64,000 nucleotides of DNA, from contig CAIKRR010000032.1 of the NCBI GenBank assembly GCA_903829815.1, positions 62,001 through 126,000 of the forward strand, written 5' to 3'. Numbering within the stretch: position 1 is the first letter of the stretch; every line of letters starts with the position of its first letter. The stretch comes from an uncultured Pseudomonadota bacterium. Lineage in GTDB: Bacteria; Pseudomonadota; Gammaproteobacteria; Burkholderiales; SG8-39. Shown here piece by piece: positions 17,146 through 26,188 of the stretch. Under the pieces are notes generated by a model. It did no database searches, had not been told where the DNA came from, and saw nothing but the letters and a program-made list of their open reading frames with translations. The position numbers and the translations under genes were made by a program.

Positions 17146-18117
17146 CTAGGTGACCGCCGGCACGATCGGCGCAGCGAGGGCATCGAAACACTGCCCCGGA
17201 CGAATCGGGTAACCACGCAGCAGTTCAACCGCCGATTGCGCACGACCACCGGCCCGCTGCAGATGCGTCACCGCAAGGACCCCATCGCCGCAGGCCACCT
17301 CGATGGCCTGGCCCACGGCGAGCACCGTGCCCGGCGGCGCACGATGCGCACTGCCCGGAGCCTCGTCCACGCGATGGGCGCGATGCAGCTTGAACATCGT
17401 CCCTTCCAGGGTTGCGGTAGCCGCTGGCACAGGCGCAAAGGCACAGATCGTGCGCAGTACGCTGGCAGCGTCCTGCCGCCAGTCGATCAGGGCTTCCGAC
17501 TTGCGGATCTTGGCCGCATGACAGACACCCACCTCAGGTTGCGCCACGGCGGGAAACGGTGGCACGGCAGCGTCGGCCAGCACCGACACGATCAGCCGGG
17601 CACCCAGCGCCGAGAGGCGATCGTGCAGTTCACCCGCGTTCATGTCGGGACCGATCAGGATCGATTCGGCCAGGATGGCAGGGCCGGTATCGAGCCCTGC
17701 CTCCATCTGCATGATGGTGACACCGGTCTGTCGATCGCCGGCAAGGATCGCGCGCTGTATCGGCGCCGCGCCGCGCCAGCGCGGCAGCAGCGAGGCATGG
17801 ATATTGATCGCACCAAACGGGGCCAGATGCAGAAAAGGCTCGGGCAGGATCAGACCGTAGGCAACGACCACCAGCACCTCGGGGCGCAAGGCGACAAGCG
17901 CATCGAGTACGGTGGGATCACGCAGGCTTGCCGGCTGCAGCACCGGCAGGCCTGCGGCCAGCGCGGCCTGCTTCACCGGGCTGGCCCGCAGCGACTGACC
18001 GCGACCGGCCGGCCGATCGGGTTGTGTCAGCACCCCAGACAAGGTGTGGCCTGCCGCCATGAGCGCATGCAGCGCAGGCACGGCAAAGTCGGGAGTTCCG
18101 GCAAACAGTACGCGCAT
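17146..18117 (-). CDS. fmt: Methionyl-tRNA formyltransferase
   Basis: 323 residues. Fmt formylates initiator Met-tRNA with 10-formyltetrahydrofolate. Visible motifs are MRVLFAGTPDFAVPALHAL at the N terminus and INIHASLLPRWRGAAPIQ, which contains the catalytic His, followed by ITIMQMEAGLDTGP-like sequence (VTIMQMEAGLDTGPA). The C-terminal OB-fold tRNA-binding domain begins near KIRKSEALIDW. It sits five bases downstream of def, as usual: formylation and deformylation are co-expressed. Confidence 0.95.
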   Translation of the reverse strand: MRVLFAGTPDFAVPALHALMAAGHTLSGVLTQPDRPAGRGQSLRASPVKQAALAAGLPVLQPASLRDPTVLDALVALRPEVLVVVAYGLILPEPFLHLAPFGAINIHASLLPRWRGAAPIQRAILAGDRQTGVTIMQMEAGLDTGPAILAESILIGPDMNAGELHDRLSALGARLIVSVLADAAVPPFPAVAQPEVGVCHAAKIRKSEALIDWRQDAASVLRTICAFAPVPAATATLEGTMFKLHRAHRVDEAPGSAHRAPPGTVLAVGQAIEVACGDGVLAVTHLQRAGGRAQSAVELLRGYPIRPGQCFDALAAPIVPAVT

Positions 18118-18122
18118 CGGGA

Positions 18123-18623
18123 CTAGCGCCGACGAGCGCGCTTCTCGATCCGGTTACGGATCCGCGACTGCTTGAGCCGCGACAGATAGTCGACGAAGAC
18201 CTTGCCCTCGAGATGATCGAATTCATGCTGCAGACAGACCGACAGCATCTCCTCGGCGACGATCTCGAACGGCGCACCGTTGCGGTCGAGCGCCCGCACC
18301 CGGATACGCGCAGCGCGGGTCACCGTGTCGTAGATGCCCGGCACCGAGAGGCAGCCTTCCTCACAGGCCTGTTCACCTTCCTGCTCGACGATCTCGGGGT
18401 TGATGAACACCTGCAACTGATCGCGAGTCTCGGAGACATCGACGATCACGAGCCGGATATGGACATCGACCTGGGTGGCCGCCAGGCCGACACCGGGGGC
18501 GGCATACATGGTTTCGGCCATGTCATCGATCAGGGCGCGCAAGCCATCGTCGACCGTGTCTACCGGCTTGGCTACCGTCAACAGTCGCTGGTCAGGGTAT
18601 TCGAGAATCTCGAGCAAGGGCAT
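18123..18623 (-). CDS. def: Peptide deformylase
   Basis: 166 residues, the usual type I length. Def removes the N-formyl group from nascent proteins and is an Fe(II) enzyme. All three motifs are intact: GVGLAATQ (44-51), EGCLS with metal ligand Cys91, and QHEFDHLEG with metal ligands His133 and His137 and catalytic Glu134. It is the first gene of the minus-strand def-fmt-rsmB-DUF4390-ntrY-ntrX string, transcribed divergently from the LysM gene across a 131-base gap that holds a 12-bp direct repeat. Confidence 0.96.
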   Translation of the reverse strand: MPLLEILEYPDQRLLTVAKPVDTVDDGLRALIDDMAETMYAAPGVGLAATQVDVHIRLVIVDVSETRDQLQVFINPEIVEQEGEQACEEGCLSVPGIYDTVTRAARIRVRALDRNGAPFEIVAEEMLSVCLQHEFDHLEGKVFVDYLSRLKQSRIRNRIEKRARRR

Positions 18624-18645
18624 CGTTCAGCGGCGTGTGGCGCAC

Positions 18646-18690
18646 GGATGAGGGCGTTTGCGAGTATCCCACGAAGCGGGATGAGGGCGT
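18646..18690. repeat. 12-bp perfect direct repeat in the def/LysM divergent promoter region
   Basis: GGATGAGGGCGT occurs at 18646-18657 and again at 18679-18690, start to start 33 bp, about three helical turns. Both copies are between the divergent starts. A 5-bp inverted repeat (ATCCC...GGGAT) overlaps the second copy. The layout would suit paired operator sites, but no binding protein is known to me. Confidence 0.6.
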
Positions 18691-18696
18691 CAAGAC

Positions 18697-18705
18697 TGTT
18701 ACACT
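18697..18705 (+). promoter_or_regulatory. Possible extended -10 element for the LysM gene
   Basis: TG-T-TACACT matches an extended -10 (TGnTAnnnT) 50 bases ahead of the LysM ATG. No -35 box is obvious. It lies immediately downstream of the second copy of the 12-bp repeat, a position where a bound protein could act. Confidence 0.3.
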
Positions 18706-18754
18706 GGCGCCAAAGACCGGGAGCGCGTGCACGCCGCAGCCCCGGGAATATTCC

Positions 18755-20083
18755 ATGGCCCCCATCATAGAGATCATGCGCGCACGCTACATGCACCTTG
18801 CCCCGCAGGGGCACCAGGCACCTCAACGGCGTTGGCGCTGCGCTCGCGCGGCCGTCAGCGGCATCCTGTCGGCCACGATCGCTGCTGGTACCGTGACCAC
18901 CCGCCCGGCGGCGGCCGAGAGCGTGCCGATACAACCGACCCAAGTCAGCGCATCGAGTGCCAGTCCACCCGCCATGGCCGCACCCGTGGCCCGCTTGCCC
19001 GAGCTGCGGCGCGATGCGCCCGATCGCTACACCCTCAAGGCGGGCGACACCTTGTGGGGGCTGTCGAGCCGGTTTCTCAAAGACCCGTGGCGCTGGCCCG
19101 AACTGTGGAAGATGAACAGTGCGCGGATCGACAATCCAAACAGCCTGCAGGTCGGGCAAGTGTTGCTGCTCGATCGCGGCACGGCCACCCTCGCGGTCGA
19201 GACGAGCGAGCGCCCCACCGAAGCCACCGCCACAGGCTTGCCGCTCGAGCGTCTGTCGCCGGGCACTCGGGAAGCCCCGAACGACGTCAGTAGCATCCCG
19301 TCGATTCCGATGTCGGCCATCGGCCCGTTTCTGTCGCAGGTGCGCATGAGCGCGACCGCCGAGGTGAAGGGTGCTTATGCAATTACAGGCACCCAGGACG
19401 GGCGCGCTGCGGTCTACAGGACGCAAAACGTCTACGCGAAAGGCATGCTCGATGCGGCGGTGGGCTCAGACTGGGACATCTACCGGATGGGGCCACCCCT
19501 CATCGACCCGGAAACCAGCCGCATGCTGGGCAACGAACTGTCCCTGGTGGGCCTGGCACGCGTTGCTCGCGCGAGCGACCCGGCAGCCACTCTGGTGGTT
19601 CGACAAGCCGGGCGTGAAATCGGCACCGGTGACCTGCTGCTCCCACGTGCCGCAACACCGCTCGTCGTCAATTACATTCCACGAGCACCCACACATGCGA
19701 TCAGCGCACAAGTCATCGCCATCCAGGGTGGACGCGGCGAACGCAGTGCGCTTGATTCAGGACTCGAACTCGATCGCCCCGGCACACTCGACTTCGACCG
19801 CCGTCGCGAGGCAGGCGCCCTGCAGGTCATCTCGATCAACCGGGGCAGCGAGCACGGTCTGGAGCCCGGCCATGTCCTGTCGCTTCATCATGTCGAGAAG
19901 ATTTCCAACGACCGTTCGATCGGTCCGTTCTATCTGGGGTCGCGACGGCTGGAAGCCCAGCAACTGCCCGAAGAACGCTACGGGCTGGCATTCGTGTTTC
20001 GCACCTTCGAGCAGGTATCTTATGCTCTGGTGGTGCAGGGAACGCGCAGCGTGGTGCCGGGCGACTTCCTGCGTCAGCCCTGA
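18755..20083 (+). CDS. LysM-domain exported protein
   Basis: About 442 residues. A signal sequence (RRWRCARAAVSGILSATIAAG) is followed by one LysM peptidoglycan-binding domain near residues 92-145, starting YTLKAGDTLWGLSSRFLKDPW and ending LQVGQVLLLD. The remaining 300 residues contain beta-rich segments ending in VQGTRSVVPGDFLRQP, as in the LysM proteins that precede dprA throughout betaproteobacteria. It probably binds cell wall in the periplasm; the exact role is unknown. ATG 18755 is preferred, with ATGs at 18776 and 18791 as alternatives. Confidence 0.88.
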   Translation: MAPIIEIMRARYMHLAPQGHQAPQRRWRCARAAVSGILSATIAAGTVTTRPAAAESVPIQPTQVSASSASPPAMAAPVARLPELRRDAPDRYTLKAGDTLWGLSSRFLKDPWRWPELWKMNSARIDNPNSLQVGQVLLLDRGTATLAVETSERPTEATATGLPLERLSPGTREAPNDVSSIPSIPMSAIGPFLSQVRMSATAEVKGAYAITGTQDGRAAVYRTQNVYAKGMLDAAVGSDWDIYRMGPPLIDPETSRMLGNELSLVGLARVARASDPAATLVVRQAGREIGTGDLLLPRAATPLVVNYIPRAPTHAISAQVIAIQGGRGERSALDSGLELDRPGTLDFDRRREAGALQVISINRGSEHGLEPGHVLSLHHVEKISNDRSIGPFYLGSRRLEAQQLPEERYGLAFVFRTFEQVSYALVVQGTRSVVPGDFLRQP

Positions 20084-20161
20084 CAGGGCGGTACTCGGGC
20101 ACAAGGCCTTCTTCGCTCGGGCAGGGTCGCTGTCAGCCGTTGAGGAAAACCCGCTGATCTG

Positions 20162-21319
20162 ATGGATGACTCGCGCGACTGGTTGCGTCTCAGCCTGACC
20201 CCCGGGCTGGGACCGCGAACAGCGCGAGCGCTTCTGAGCGCTTTTGGTCTGCCGCAACAGATTCTTGCGGCCTCACAGGCGCAACTGGCTGCAGTGATTG
20301 GCCAGCGCCTGGCCGCCGCGGTCAAGCAGCCCCCGGACCCGACCGCGCTCACACGCAACCTGCGCTGGCTCGAGCACCCGGAGCGATACCTGCTCAGCCT
20401 GGCCGACAGCCGTTACCCGCAGGCGCTGCTGTCGATTGCGGATCCACCGATCGTTCTCTTTGCCCAGGGGCGTCTCGAACTTCTCGAACGGCCTGCGCTT
20501 GCCGTCGTGGGCAGCCGACACGCGAGCGCACAGGGTGTCGCCACCGCCGAATCGTTTGCCCACTGCATTGCTGACCATGGGGTCACCATCGTGAGCGGAC
20601 TGGCATGGGGCATCGACGCAGCAGCCCACCGCGGCGGGCTGCGCGGCGCGGGATCGACCATCGCCGTGATGGCCACCGGTCCCGACATCGTGTACCCGGC
20701 AGGCCATCGAGCACTGGCCGCGCACATCCGGCGCGATGGACTCATCGTGAGCGAGTTCAGCGTCGGGACGCCACCACTGAAAGGCCAGTTCGTGCGGCGC
20801 AACCGACTGGTGGCAGGGCTTTCGCAGGGGGTGCTGGTGGTTGAGGCGGCACTCTCGAGCGGATCACTGACGACCGCGCGCCAGGCAGCGGAACAGGGGC
20901 GTGATGTGTTTGCCATACCCGGCTCGATCCACTCGCCCACCTCGCGCGGCTGCCATGCGCTGATCCGCGAGGGCGCCAAGCTGGTCGATGATGCAAGCCT
21001 GGTACTGGACGAATTGCGCCGGCCTCTGGCCGCGCAGCCGATCAGCGCGCAGGCCTCGATCGGCCTGACCCGCCACAGCAAGCCCGAGCATCTGCCGCCG
21101 CGCCCCGATGCGTGCGCGGTACGGGCTGTGTCTGAAAACGATGCGACGATGCGCGAATCGCTGTTGGCTCACATCAGATTCGATCCGGTGACCCCCGACA
21201 TATTGTGTCTTACGAGCGGCTTGACGCCAGATATGGTATCGGCCATGCTCAGTCTCCTTGAAGTAGAGGGTCGCATCCGCACTGTTGCGGGTGGGGCCTG
21301 GCAGCGGACCCCTGACTGA
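20162..21319 (+). CDS. dprA: DNA-processing protein DprA (Smf)
   Basis: 385 residues. DprA binds incoming single-stranded DNA during transformation and loads RecA. An N-terminal helix-hairpin-helix region (LRLSLTPGLGPRTARALLSAFG) precedes the Rossmann-like DprA fold: VVGSRHASAQGVATAE, VSGLAWGIDAAAHRGGL, and the VEFSVGTPPLKGQFVRRNRLVAGLS-type stretch (here SEFSVGTPPLKGQFVRRNR), then AIPGSIHSPTSRGCHALIREGAKL. The C terminus carries a winged-helix-like domain. smg follows 74 bases downstream, the standard dprA-smg-topB order. Confidence 0.95.
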   Translation: MDDSRDWLRLSLTPGLGPRTARALLSAFGLPQQILAASQAQLAAVIGQRLAAAVKQPPDPTALTRNLRWLEHPERYLLSLADSRYPQALLSIADPPIVLFAQGRLELLERPALAVVGSRHASAQGVATAESFAHCIADHGVTIVSGLAWGIDAAAHRGGLRGAGSTIAVMATGPDIVYPAGHRALAAHIRRDGLIVSEFSVGTPPLKGQFVRRNRLVAGLSQGVLVVEAALSSGSLTTARQAAEQGRDVFAIPGSIHSPTSRGCHALIREGAKLVDDASLVLDELRRPLAAQPISAQASIGLTRHSKPEHLPPRPDACAVRAVSENDATMRESLLAHIRFDPVTPDILCLTSGLTPDMVSAMLSLLEVEGRIRTVAGGAWQRTPD

Positions 21320-21393
21320 ACCCGGGGTCGAGCCAAGCGGCAAGGCCCCGGCAGCCGCAATCACCCACGCATGGCAGACGGGGGAAGAGGACG

Positions 21394-21855
21394 ATGTTCG
21401 ACGTACTGGTCTACTTGTTCGAGACGTTCTATGCGTCGGAACACTATCCAGATCAACAGACGCTCAGCCGCAAGCTGTCGCAGGCAGGGTTTCCCAATCA
21501 GGATATCGATGAAGCGCTGGTGTGGCTGCGCGACCTCGCCGAGACGGCAGATCCGGCTCCGGCCAGTGCAGCACTGGTCGCGTCGCGCGGCGTGCGGGTC
21601 TACAGTCGCAGCGAGTCGAGCCGCTTGTCGACCGAGGCCCGCGGCACCATTGCCTTCCTTGAAGAGGCTGGCGTGATCGATCCGGGACTGCGCGAGCTCA
21701 TCATCGAACATGCCATGGCAGCGCCCCACGAGGAAGTGGGCTTGAGCGAACTCAAGGTGATTGCGTTGATGGTGCTGTGGACGCGCGAAGGCAGTCTCGA
21801 TACCCTTATCCTTGATGAGCTTCTGACCGATGAAGAACCCCGCCGGTTGCATTGA
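21394..21855 (+). CDS. smg: Smg family protein (DUF494)
   Basis: 153 residues, matching the conserved Smg/DUF494 family: MFDVLVYLFETFY at the N terminus, VWLRDLAETAD in the middle and LKVIALMVLWTREGSLDTLILDELL at the C terminus. The function is not established; the gene is consistently next to dprA and topoisomerase genes in beta- and gammaproteobacteria. A perfect 21-bp palindrome lies 36 bases after its stop. Confidence 0.92.
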   Translation: MFDVLVYLFETFYASEHYPDQQTLSRKLSQAGFPNQDIDEALVWLRDLAETADPAPASAALVASRGVRVYSRSESSRLSTEARGTIAFLEEAGVIDPGLRELIIEHAMAAPHEEVGLSELKVIALMVLWTREGSLDTLILDELLTDEEPRRLH

Positions 21856-21891
21856 CCGGCACGCCAGCACAGGGACGATGATTCTGGTGAA

Positions 21892-21912
21892 TGACCTGAT
21901 CGGATCAGGTCA
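21892..21912. repeat. Perfect 21-bp palindrome between smg and the topoisomerase gene
   Basis: TGACCTGATC (21892-21901) and GATCAGGTCA (21903-21912) are exact reverse complements around one central G. It lies 36 bases past the smg stop and 63 bases before the topoisomerase start. It could be a dimeric-regulator operator, or as RNA a 9-bp hairpin with a CGG loop; no T-tract follows, which argues against a plain terminator. Confidence 0.7.
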
Positions 21913-21975
21913 GCTTGCCTCCGCGCGCTCCTTGCCCGTACCATTCGCCGCTTCATTTCAGGATACCTTGGGCCC

Positions 21976-24780
21976 TTGAGCCGGAAACTGATCATTGCGG
22001 AAAAGCCCTCGGTGGCTAACGACATCACTCGATCGCTGGGGGGGTTCACCCGCCACGGCGACTATTTCGAGAGTGATGAATATGTCGTTTCATCGGCCAT
22101 CGGGCACCTGCTCGAACTCGTTGTTCCCGACGAGTTCGAGGTGAAGCGCGGCAAATGGTCGTTCGCCAATCTGCCTGTCATTCCGCCGCGTTTTGCCTTG
22201 CGGCCGCTTGACCGTACCGAAGACCGACTGAAGCTGCTGGTTCGACTGCTCAAGCGCAAGGACGTCACCAGCGTGATCAACGCCTGCGACGCCGGGCGTG
22301 AGGGCGAGTTGATTTTCAGGCACATCATCGAGCACGCCGGGGTGCGCAAGCCGATCGAGCGACTGTGGCTGCAATCGATGACACCGGCCGCGATCAAGGA
22401 AGGGTTCAGCCATCTGCGCGCCGGCGAAGCGCTGCAACCGCTGGCCGATGCCGCCATCAGCCGATCCGAATCCGACTGGCTGGTCGGCATCAATGGCACG
22501 CGCGCCATGACCGCGTTCAACTCCAAGGACGGTGGGTTCTACAAGACCACGGTAGGCCGGGTGCAAACGCCCACCCTGGCCATCCTGATGGAGCGCGAAA
22601 CGCGCATCAAGGCCTTCGTCCCGCGCAATTACTGGGAAGTCCAGGCGCAGTTCATGACCGCCAAGGGCGAGCGCTACGGCGGGCGCTGGTTCGACGAGTC
22701 TTTTGACCGCAGCACCCGCGGTACCGACGACCAGCTGAGTGCCGTCAGGCTCTGGGACGAGGCGCGGGCCCAGTCGATCGCCGCGCGGTGCACCGGACGT
22801 GACGGGGTGGCGAGCGACGAGAGCAAACCCACGTCGAGCAGCCCAGGTGCGCTGTTCGACCTCACCAGCCTGCAGCGTGAAGCCAACGGCCGCTTCGGTT
22901 TCTCGGCCCGTACCACGCTGTCGATCGCGCAGGCCCTGTACGAGAAACACAAGGTTCTCACCTACCCGAGAACCGATTCGCGGGCGCTGCCCGAAGACTA
23001 CGTCGACACCGTGAAGGCCACGATGGCGATGCTGGGCGAGAGTCCGGGAACTCGCAGTTACGCCCCGCATGCAACGCAGATCCTGCGCGAGGGCTGGGTG
23101 CGGCCCAACAAGCGCATCTTCAACAACGCCAAGATCTCCGATCACTTCGCGATCATCCCGACGACGCAGGCACCCAAGCAGCTCTCGGAGATCGAAGCAA
23201 AGCTCTACGACATGGTGACGCGGCGGTTTCTGGCGGTCTTCTTCCCGCCGGCCGAATTCCTGGTCACCACCCGGATCACCCGGGTCGAGGGCGAACCGTT
23301 CCGCAGCGAAGGCCGCGTCATGGTCAATGCCGGGTGGATGGCCGTATACGGGCGCGAAGCCGAGAGCGGCGAGACCCCCAGTCTGCCAGCACTGATCGGC
23401 GGGCAGGGTGCAAGCGTGTCGGGCGAAGTTCCGCTGGCGGTACAAGCATCGGTCAAGACTGACAGCATCGACGTCGAGGCCCATGTCACCAAGCCACCGG
23501 CACGCTTCACCGAGGCGACGCTGCTCTCGGCCATGGAAGGGGCCGGCAAGCTGATCGAAGACGAAGACATGCGCGAGGCGATGAGCGAGAAGGGTCTGGG
23601 CACCCCGGCCACACGCGCTGCGGTGATCGAGGGCCTGATCCTGGAGGAATACCTCTACCGCGAAGGGCGCGAACTGGTCGCGACCTCGAAGGCCTTCGAC
23701 CTCTTCTATGCCCTGTCACGATTCGGCATCGATGAATTGCGCTCACCAGAACTGACCGGCGACTGGGAACATCAACTCAAGCAGATGGAGCGGGGCAAGC
23801 TTGATCGCGAAGTGTTCATGCAGCACATCGTCGATACCACCCGCGATCTGGTCGAGCGCATCAAGTCCGGCACCAGCCTCGATGAGCCGATCCAGACGCT
23901 TGCAACGCCCTGCCCCCGCTGCGGCGGCACGCTGCACGAGAACTACCGCAAGTTTCAGTGCGCTGCGTGCGACTTCTCGGTCTGGAAAGTCATCGCCAGC
24001 CGGCGCATCGAGGCCCGTGAACTCGAGCAGCTGATTGCCGAGCGCAGCATCGGCCCGCTGCAGGGTTTCCGCAGCCGTATCGGCCGTCCCTTTGCCGCGC
24101 TGGTGAAGCTGAAGGACGATTTCACGATCGAGCTCGATTACGGCCAGAGCCGTGCCGACGAAGAATCGGCCGAACCGGTTGATTTCTCCGACCGGACGGT
24201 GCTCGGGCCGTGCCCGAAATGCGCGGCCAACGTCTACGAGAACGGCCTCAATTACGTCTGCGAAAAATCGGTGGGGCCAGAGCGCAGCTGTGATTTCCGC
24301 ACCGGAAAGATCATCCTGCAGCGCGAGATCGAGCAAGGCCAGATGGTCAAGCTGGTCAACGAAGGCAAGACCGATCTCTTGCATCGCTTCATCTCGAAGA
24401 AAGGGCGACCTTTCAGCGCATTTCTCGTGAAGAAGCCCGATGGCAATATCGGGTTCGAGTTTGCGCCCCGTGTCGGGCCGAAACGGGCGCCTCGTGTCGC
24501 AGCACCTGCGGCAGGCGATGCCGCCGAGGGCACCCTCGAGACCGGCGCAGACGCGGCGACAGGCACTGGCCGCAAGACCGCTGTCAAGAAGAAGGCGGCA
24601 GGCAAAGCGACCCGGAAGGCGGTGAAGAAAGCCGCGACGAAGGTGGCCACGAAAGTCGCCACGAAGACCGCGGCAAAGACGGCAACCAAGGTGCCAACGA
24701 AGGCGGCCCGGAAAGTTGCACGGAAGGCTCCGAGCAAGGCCGTGAAGAAAGCCGCAAAATCCCGGACGCCGGCCGCCTGA
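21976..24780 (+). CDS. topB: DNA topoisomerase III with a histone-H1-like basic tail
   Basis: 934 residues, a type IA topoisomerase that relaxes and decatenates DNA through a 5'-phosphotyrosine. The TOPRIM domain opens with LIIAEKPSVANDI and has the metal site DAGREGE (105-111). The active-site tyrosine is Tyr330 in TYPRTDSRALP. Two four-cysteine zinc ribbons lie near 646-668 and 746-776. Residues 866-934 are a Lys/Ala/Thr-rich tail of irregular KKA/TKVA repeats resembling histone H1, expected to bind DNA without specificity. The start is TTG 21976, directly before the conserved SRKLIIAEKPSVA. It follows dprA and smg as usual. Confidence 0.93.
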   Translation: MSRKLIIAEKPSVANDITRSLGGFTRHGDYFESDEYVVSSAIGHLLELVVPDEFEVKRGKWSFANLPVIPPRFALRPLDRTEDRLKLLVRLLKRKDVTSVINACDAGREGELIFRHIIEHAGVRKPIERLWLQSMTPAAIKEGFSHLRAGEALQPLADAAISRSESDWLVGINGTRAMTAFNSKDGGFYKTTVGRVQTPTLAILMERETRIKAFVPRNYWEVQAQFMTAKGERYGGRWFDESFDRSTRGTDDQLSAVRLWDEARAQSIAARCTGRDGVASDESKPTSSSPGALFDLTSLQREANGRFGFSARTTLSIAQALYEKHKVLTYPRTDSRALPEDYVDTVKATMAMLGESPGTRSYAPHATQILREGWVRPNKRIFNNAKISDHFAIIPTTQAPKQLSEIEAKLYDMVTRRFLAVFFPPAEFLVTTRITRVEGEPFRSEGRVMVNAGWMAVYGREAESGETPSLPALIGGQGASVSGEVPLAVQASVKTDSIDVEAHVTKPPARFTEATLLSAMEGAGKLIEDEDMREAMSEKGLGTPATRAAVIEGLILEEYLYREGRELVATSKAFDLFYALSRFGIDELRSPELTGDWEHQLKQMERGKLDREVFMQHIVDTTRDLVERIKSGTSLDEPIQTLATPCPRCGGTLHENYRKFQCAACDFSVWKVIASRRIEARELEQLIAERSIGPLQGFRSRIGRPFAALVKLKDDFTIELDYGQSRADEESAEPVDFSDRTVLGPCPKCAANVYENGLNYVCEKSVGPERSCDFRTGKIILQREIEQGQMVKLVNEGKTDLLHRFISKKGRPFSAFLVKKPDGNIGFEFAPRVGPKRAPRVAAPAAGDAAEGTLETGADAATGTGRKTAVKKKAAGKATRKAVKKAATKVATKVATKTAAKTATKVPTKAARKVARKAPSKAVKKAAKSRTPAA

Positions 24781-24829
24781 CACACCCGCCTGCGCCGGAC
24801 CTACCCTTCCAGAGGATACCGAGACATCC

Positions 24830-25141
24830 ATGATCATCCAGATCAACGCCGCCGGCGAGCCCGAGTTCGTCGACCGCGACAACTTCAAGGCTTTCAAGAT
24901 CACCGCGCCGGCCGCCCAGGGCTCGGCCCAAGCCCTTGCAGCGGCGCTGGCAGGCATCGCCACGGTAGCGGCCGATGCACAGACCGCCTGGGTCTCGCAG
25001 GATGCCTTGCGGCGCTGGGGCGGGCAGGCGCAGCCGGTTGAATGGATCACCGCCTTCGATCGGATGATCGATTCGGTCAAGCGTTTCGGCTGGATCGATG
25101 AAGCGGCGGGCACGGTTCGCGGTCATATCGAGATCGTCTGA
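24830..25141 (+). CDS. Small conserved-looking protein of unknown function
   Basis: 103 residues, soluble, no signal peptide or cysteines. It begins MIIQINAAGEPEFVDRDNFKAFKI and has an Ala-rich helix in the middle followed by WITAFDRMIDSVKRFGWIDEAAGTV. AGAGGATA upstream acts as Shine-Dalgarno. It follows the topoisomerase gene by 49 bases and precedes the cupin gene by 63, so it may belong to either unit. I do not recognise the family. Confidence 0.65.
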   Translation: MIIQINAAGEPEFVDRDNFKAFKITAPAAQGSAQALAAALAGIATVAADAQTAWVSQDALRRWGGQAQPVEWITAFDRMIDSVKRFGWIDEAAGTVRGHIEIV

Positions 25142-25204
25142 GGCTGCCGGCAGACAACGTTACCTGCTGACGCTCGAGCGCAGCAGACCCACTGGAGACG
25201 CCTC

Positions 25205-26188
25205 ATGGCTGAAGCCGACAACGACCAGGGACTGGCAGGGCTTGCTTCATTGCCCTCGCTCGACGCGCTGATGCAGGCGCTGGATGCTCGCGACATGACG
25301 CCGGGCTGGATCCCGCGCGACAAGCCCATACTCACCGCCACAATGCACTCGCAGTTTGTCCCGGCGCACTGGCGCTATGCCGAGGCCCGAGCAGCGATGC
25401 AGTCTGCCGGCCGCCTCATCGATACCGAACTGGCCGAGCGGCGCAACTTCGTGATGCGCAATCCGATCGAAGGCAACGACTTCTCGACGCTGCGCACCCT
25501 CATCTGTGCCTACCAGTCGATCCTGCCCGGTGAGCGCGCCCGGTCGCACCGTCACACACCGCACGCGCTGCGCGTGATTCTCGAGTCGAAAGGCTCGTTT
25601 TCCATCGTCGATGGCGAGAAGACGCCGATGGAAACCGGCGACATCGTGCTCACCCCCGGGTGGTCGTGGCACGGCCATGGGCATGATGGCGACGAACAGG
25701 CTTACTGGTTTGACGGCCTCGACGTTCCGCTTACCCAGCTGCTCGAGCCGATGTTCTGCCAGGACCACCCCGATGGCTGGGAATCGGTGACCACCACCAC
25801 CGACCATTCGCCGATGCGCTTCATCTGGTCGGAAACGCTGGCTGCCCTGGCGCAAGCCCCGGCCGATCCGACCGGGCACTTCGGCACCACCGTGACACTG
25901 CCGGCCCCGACCATGCCCTCGATCCAGTTGCAGGTGCATCAGTGGGCCTCCGGCTGGCGCAACGCACCCTACCGCCATGCCTCCAACATGATCTACGTGG
26001 TGATGCAGGGTGAGGGCTCATCGAGCATCGGCGATCAGACCTTCCACTGGGGCTATGGCGACACGATCGCCGCGCCTGCATGGAACCGGATCGCCCACCA
26101 CGCCAGCGCCGACACCGTGATGTTCTGCATGAGCGATGAGGCCCTGATGCGCTGGGCGCACTACTACCGGATCGAAGCACTGGCATGA
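25205..26188 (+). CDS. Gentisate 1,2-dioxygenase-like bicupin protein
   Basis: 327 residues with two cupin domains, the architecture of gentisate, salicylate and 1-hydroxy-2-naphthoate ring-cleaving dioxygenases. The N-terminal cupin keeps an iron-type site, HRH at 115-117 (SHRHTPHALRVI) and a third histidine in TPGWSWHGHGHDG. The C-terminal cupin (YRHASNMIYVVMQGEG to PAWNRIAHHASAD) has fewer metal-type histidines, as usual for the family. It likely cleaves a hydroxylated aromatic acid; which one cannot be said. The stop overlaps the deacetylase start by four bases, so the two are coupled. Confidence 0.82.
   Translation: MAEADNDQGLAGLASLPSLDALMQALDARDMTPGWIPRDKPILTATMHSQFVPAHWRYAEARAAMQSAGRLIDTELAERRNFVMRNPIEGNDFSTLRTLICAYQSILPGERARSHRHTPHALRVILESKGSFSIVDGEKTPMETGDIVLTPGWSWHGHGHDGDEQAYWFDGLDVPLTQLLEPMFCQDHPDGWESVTTTTDHSPMRFIWSETLAALAQAPADPTGHFGTTVTLPAPTMPSIQLQVHQWASGWRNAPYRHASNMIYVVMQGEGSSSIGDQTFHWGYGDTIAAPAWNRIAHHASADTVMFCMSDEALMRWAHYYRIEALA

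Noticed and set aside
22090-23484. 464-codon minus-strand open frame opposite the topoisomerase gene
   Set aside because: Antisense of TOPRIM and catalytic region; no domain.
24571-24780. Repetitive GCNAAG-rich stretch considered as a CRISPR-like or satellite repeat
   Set aside because: It is in-frame Lys/Ala coding sequence at the end of the topoisomerase gene with irregular units and no spacers.
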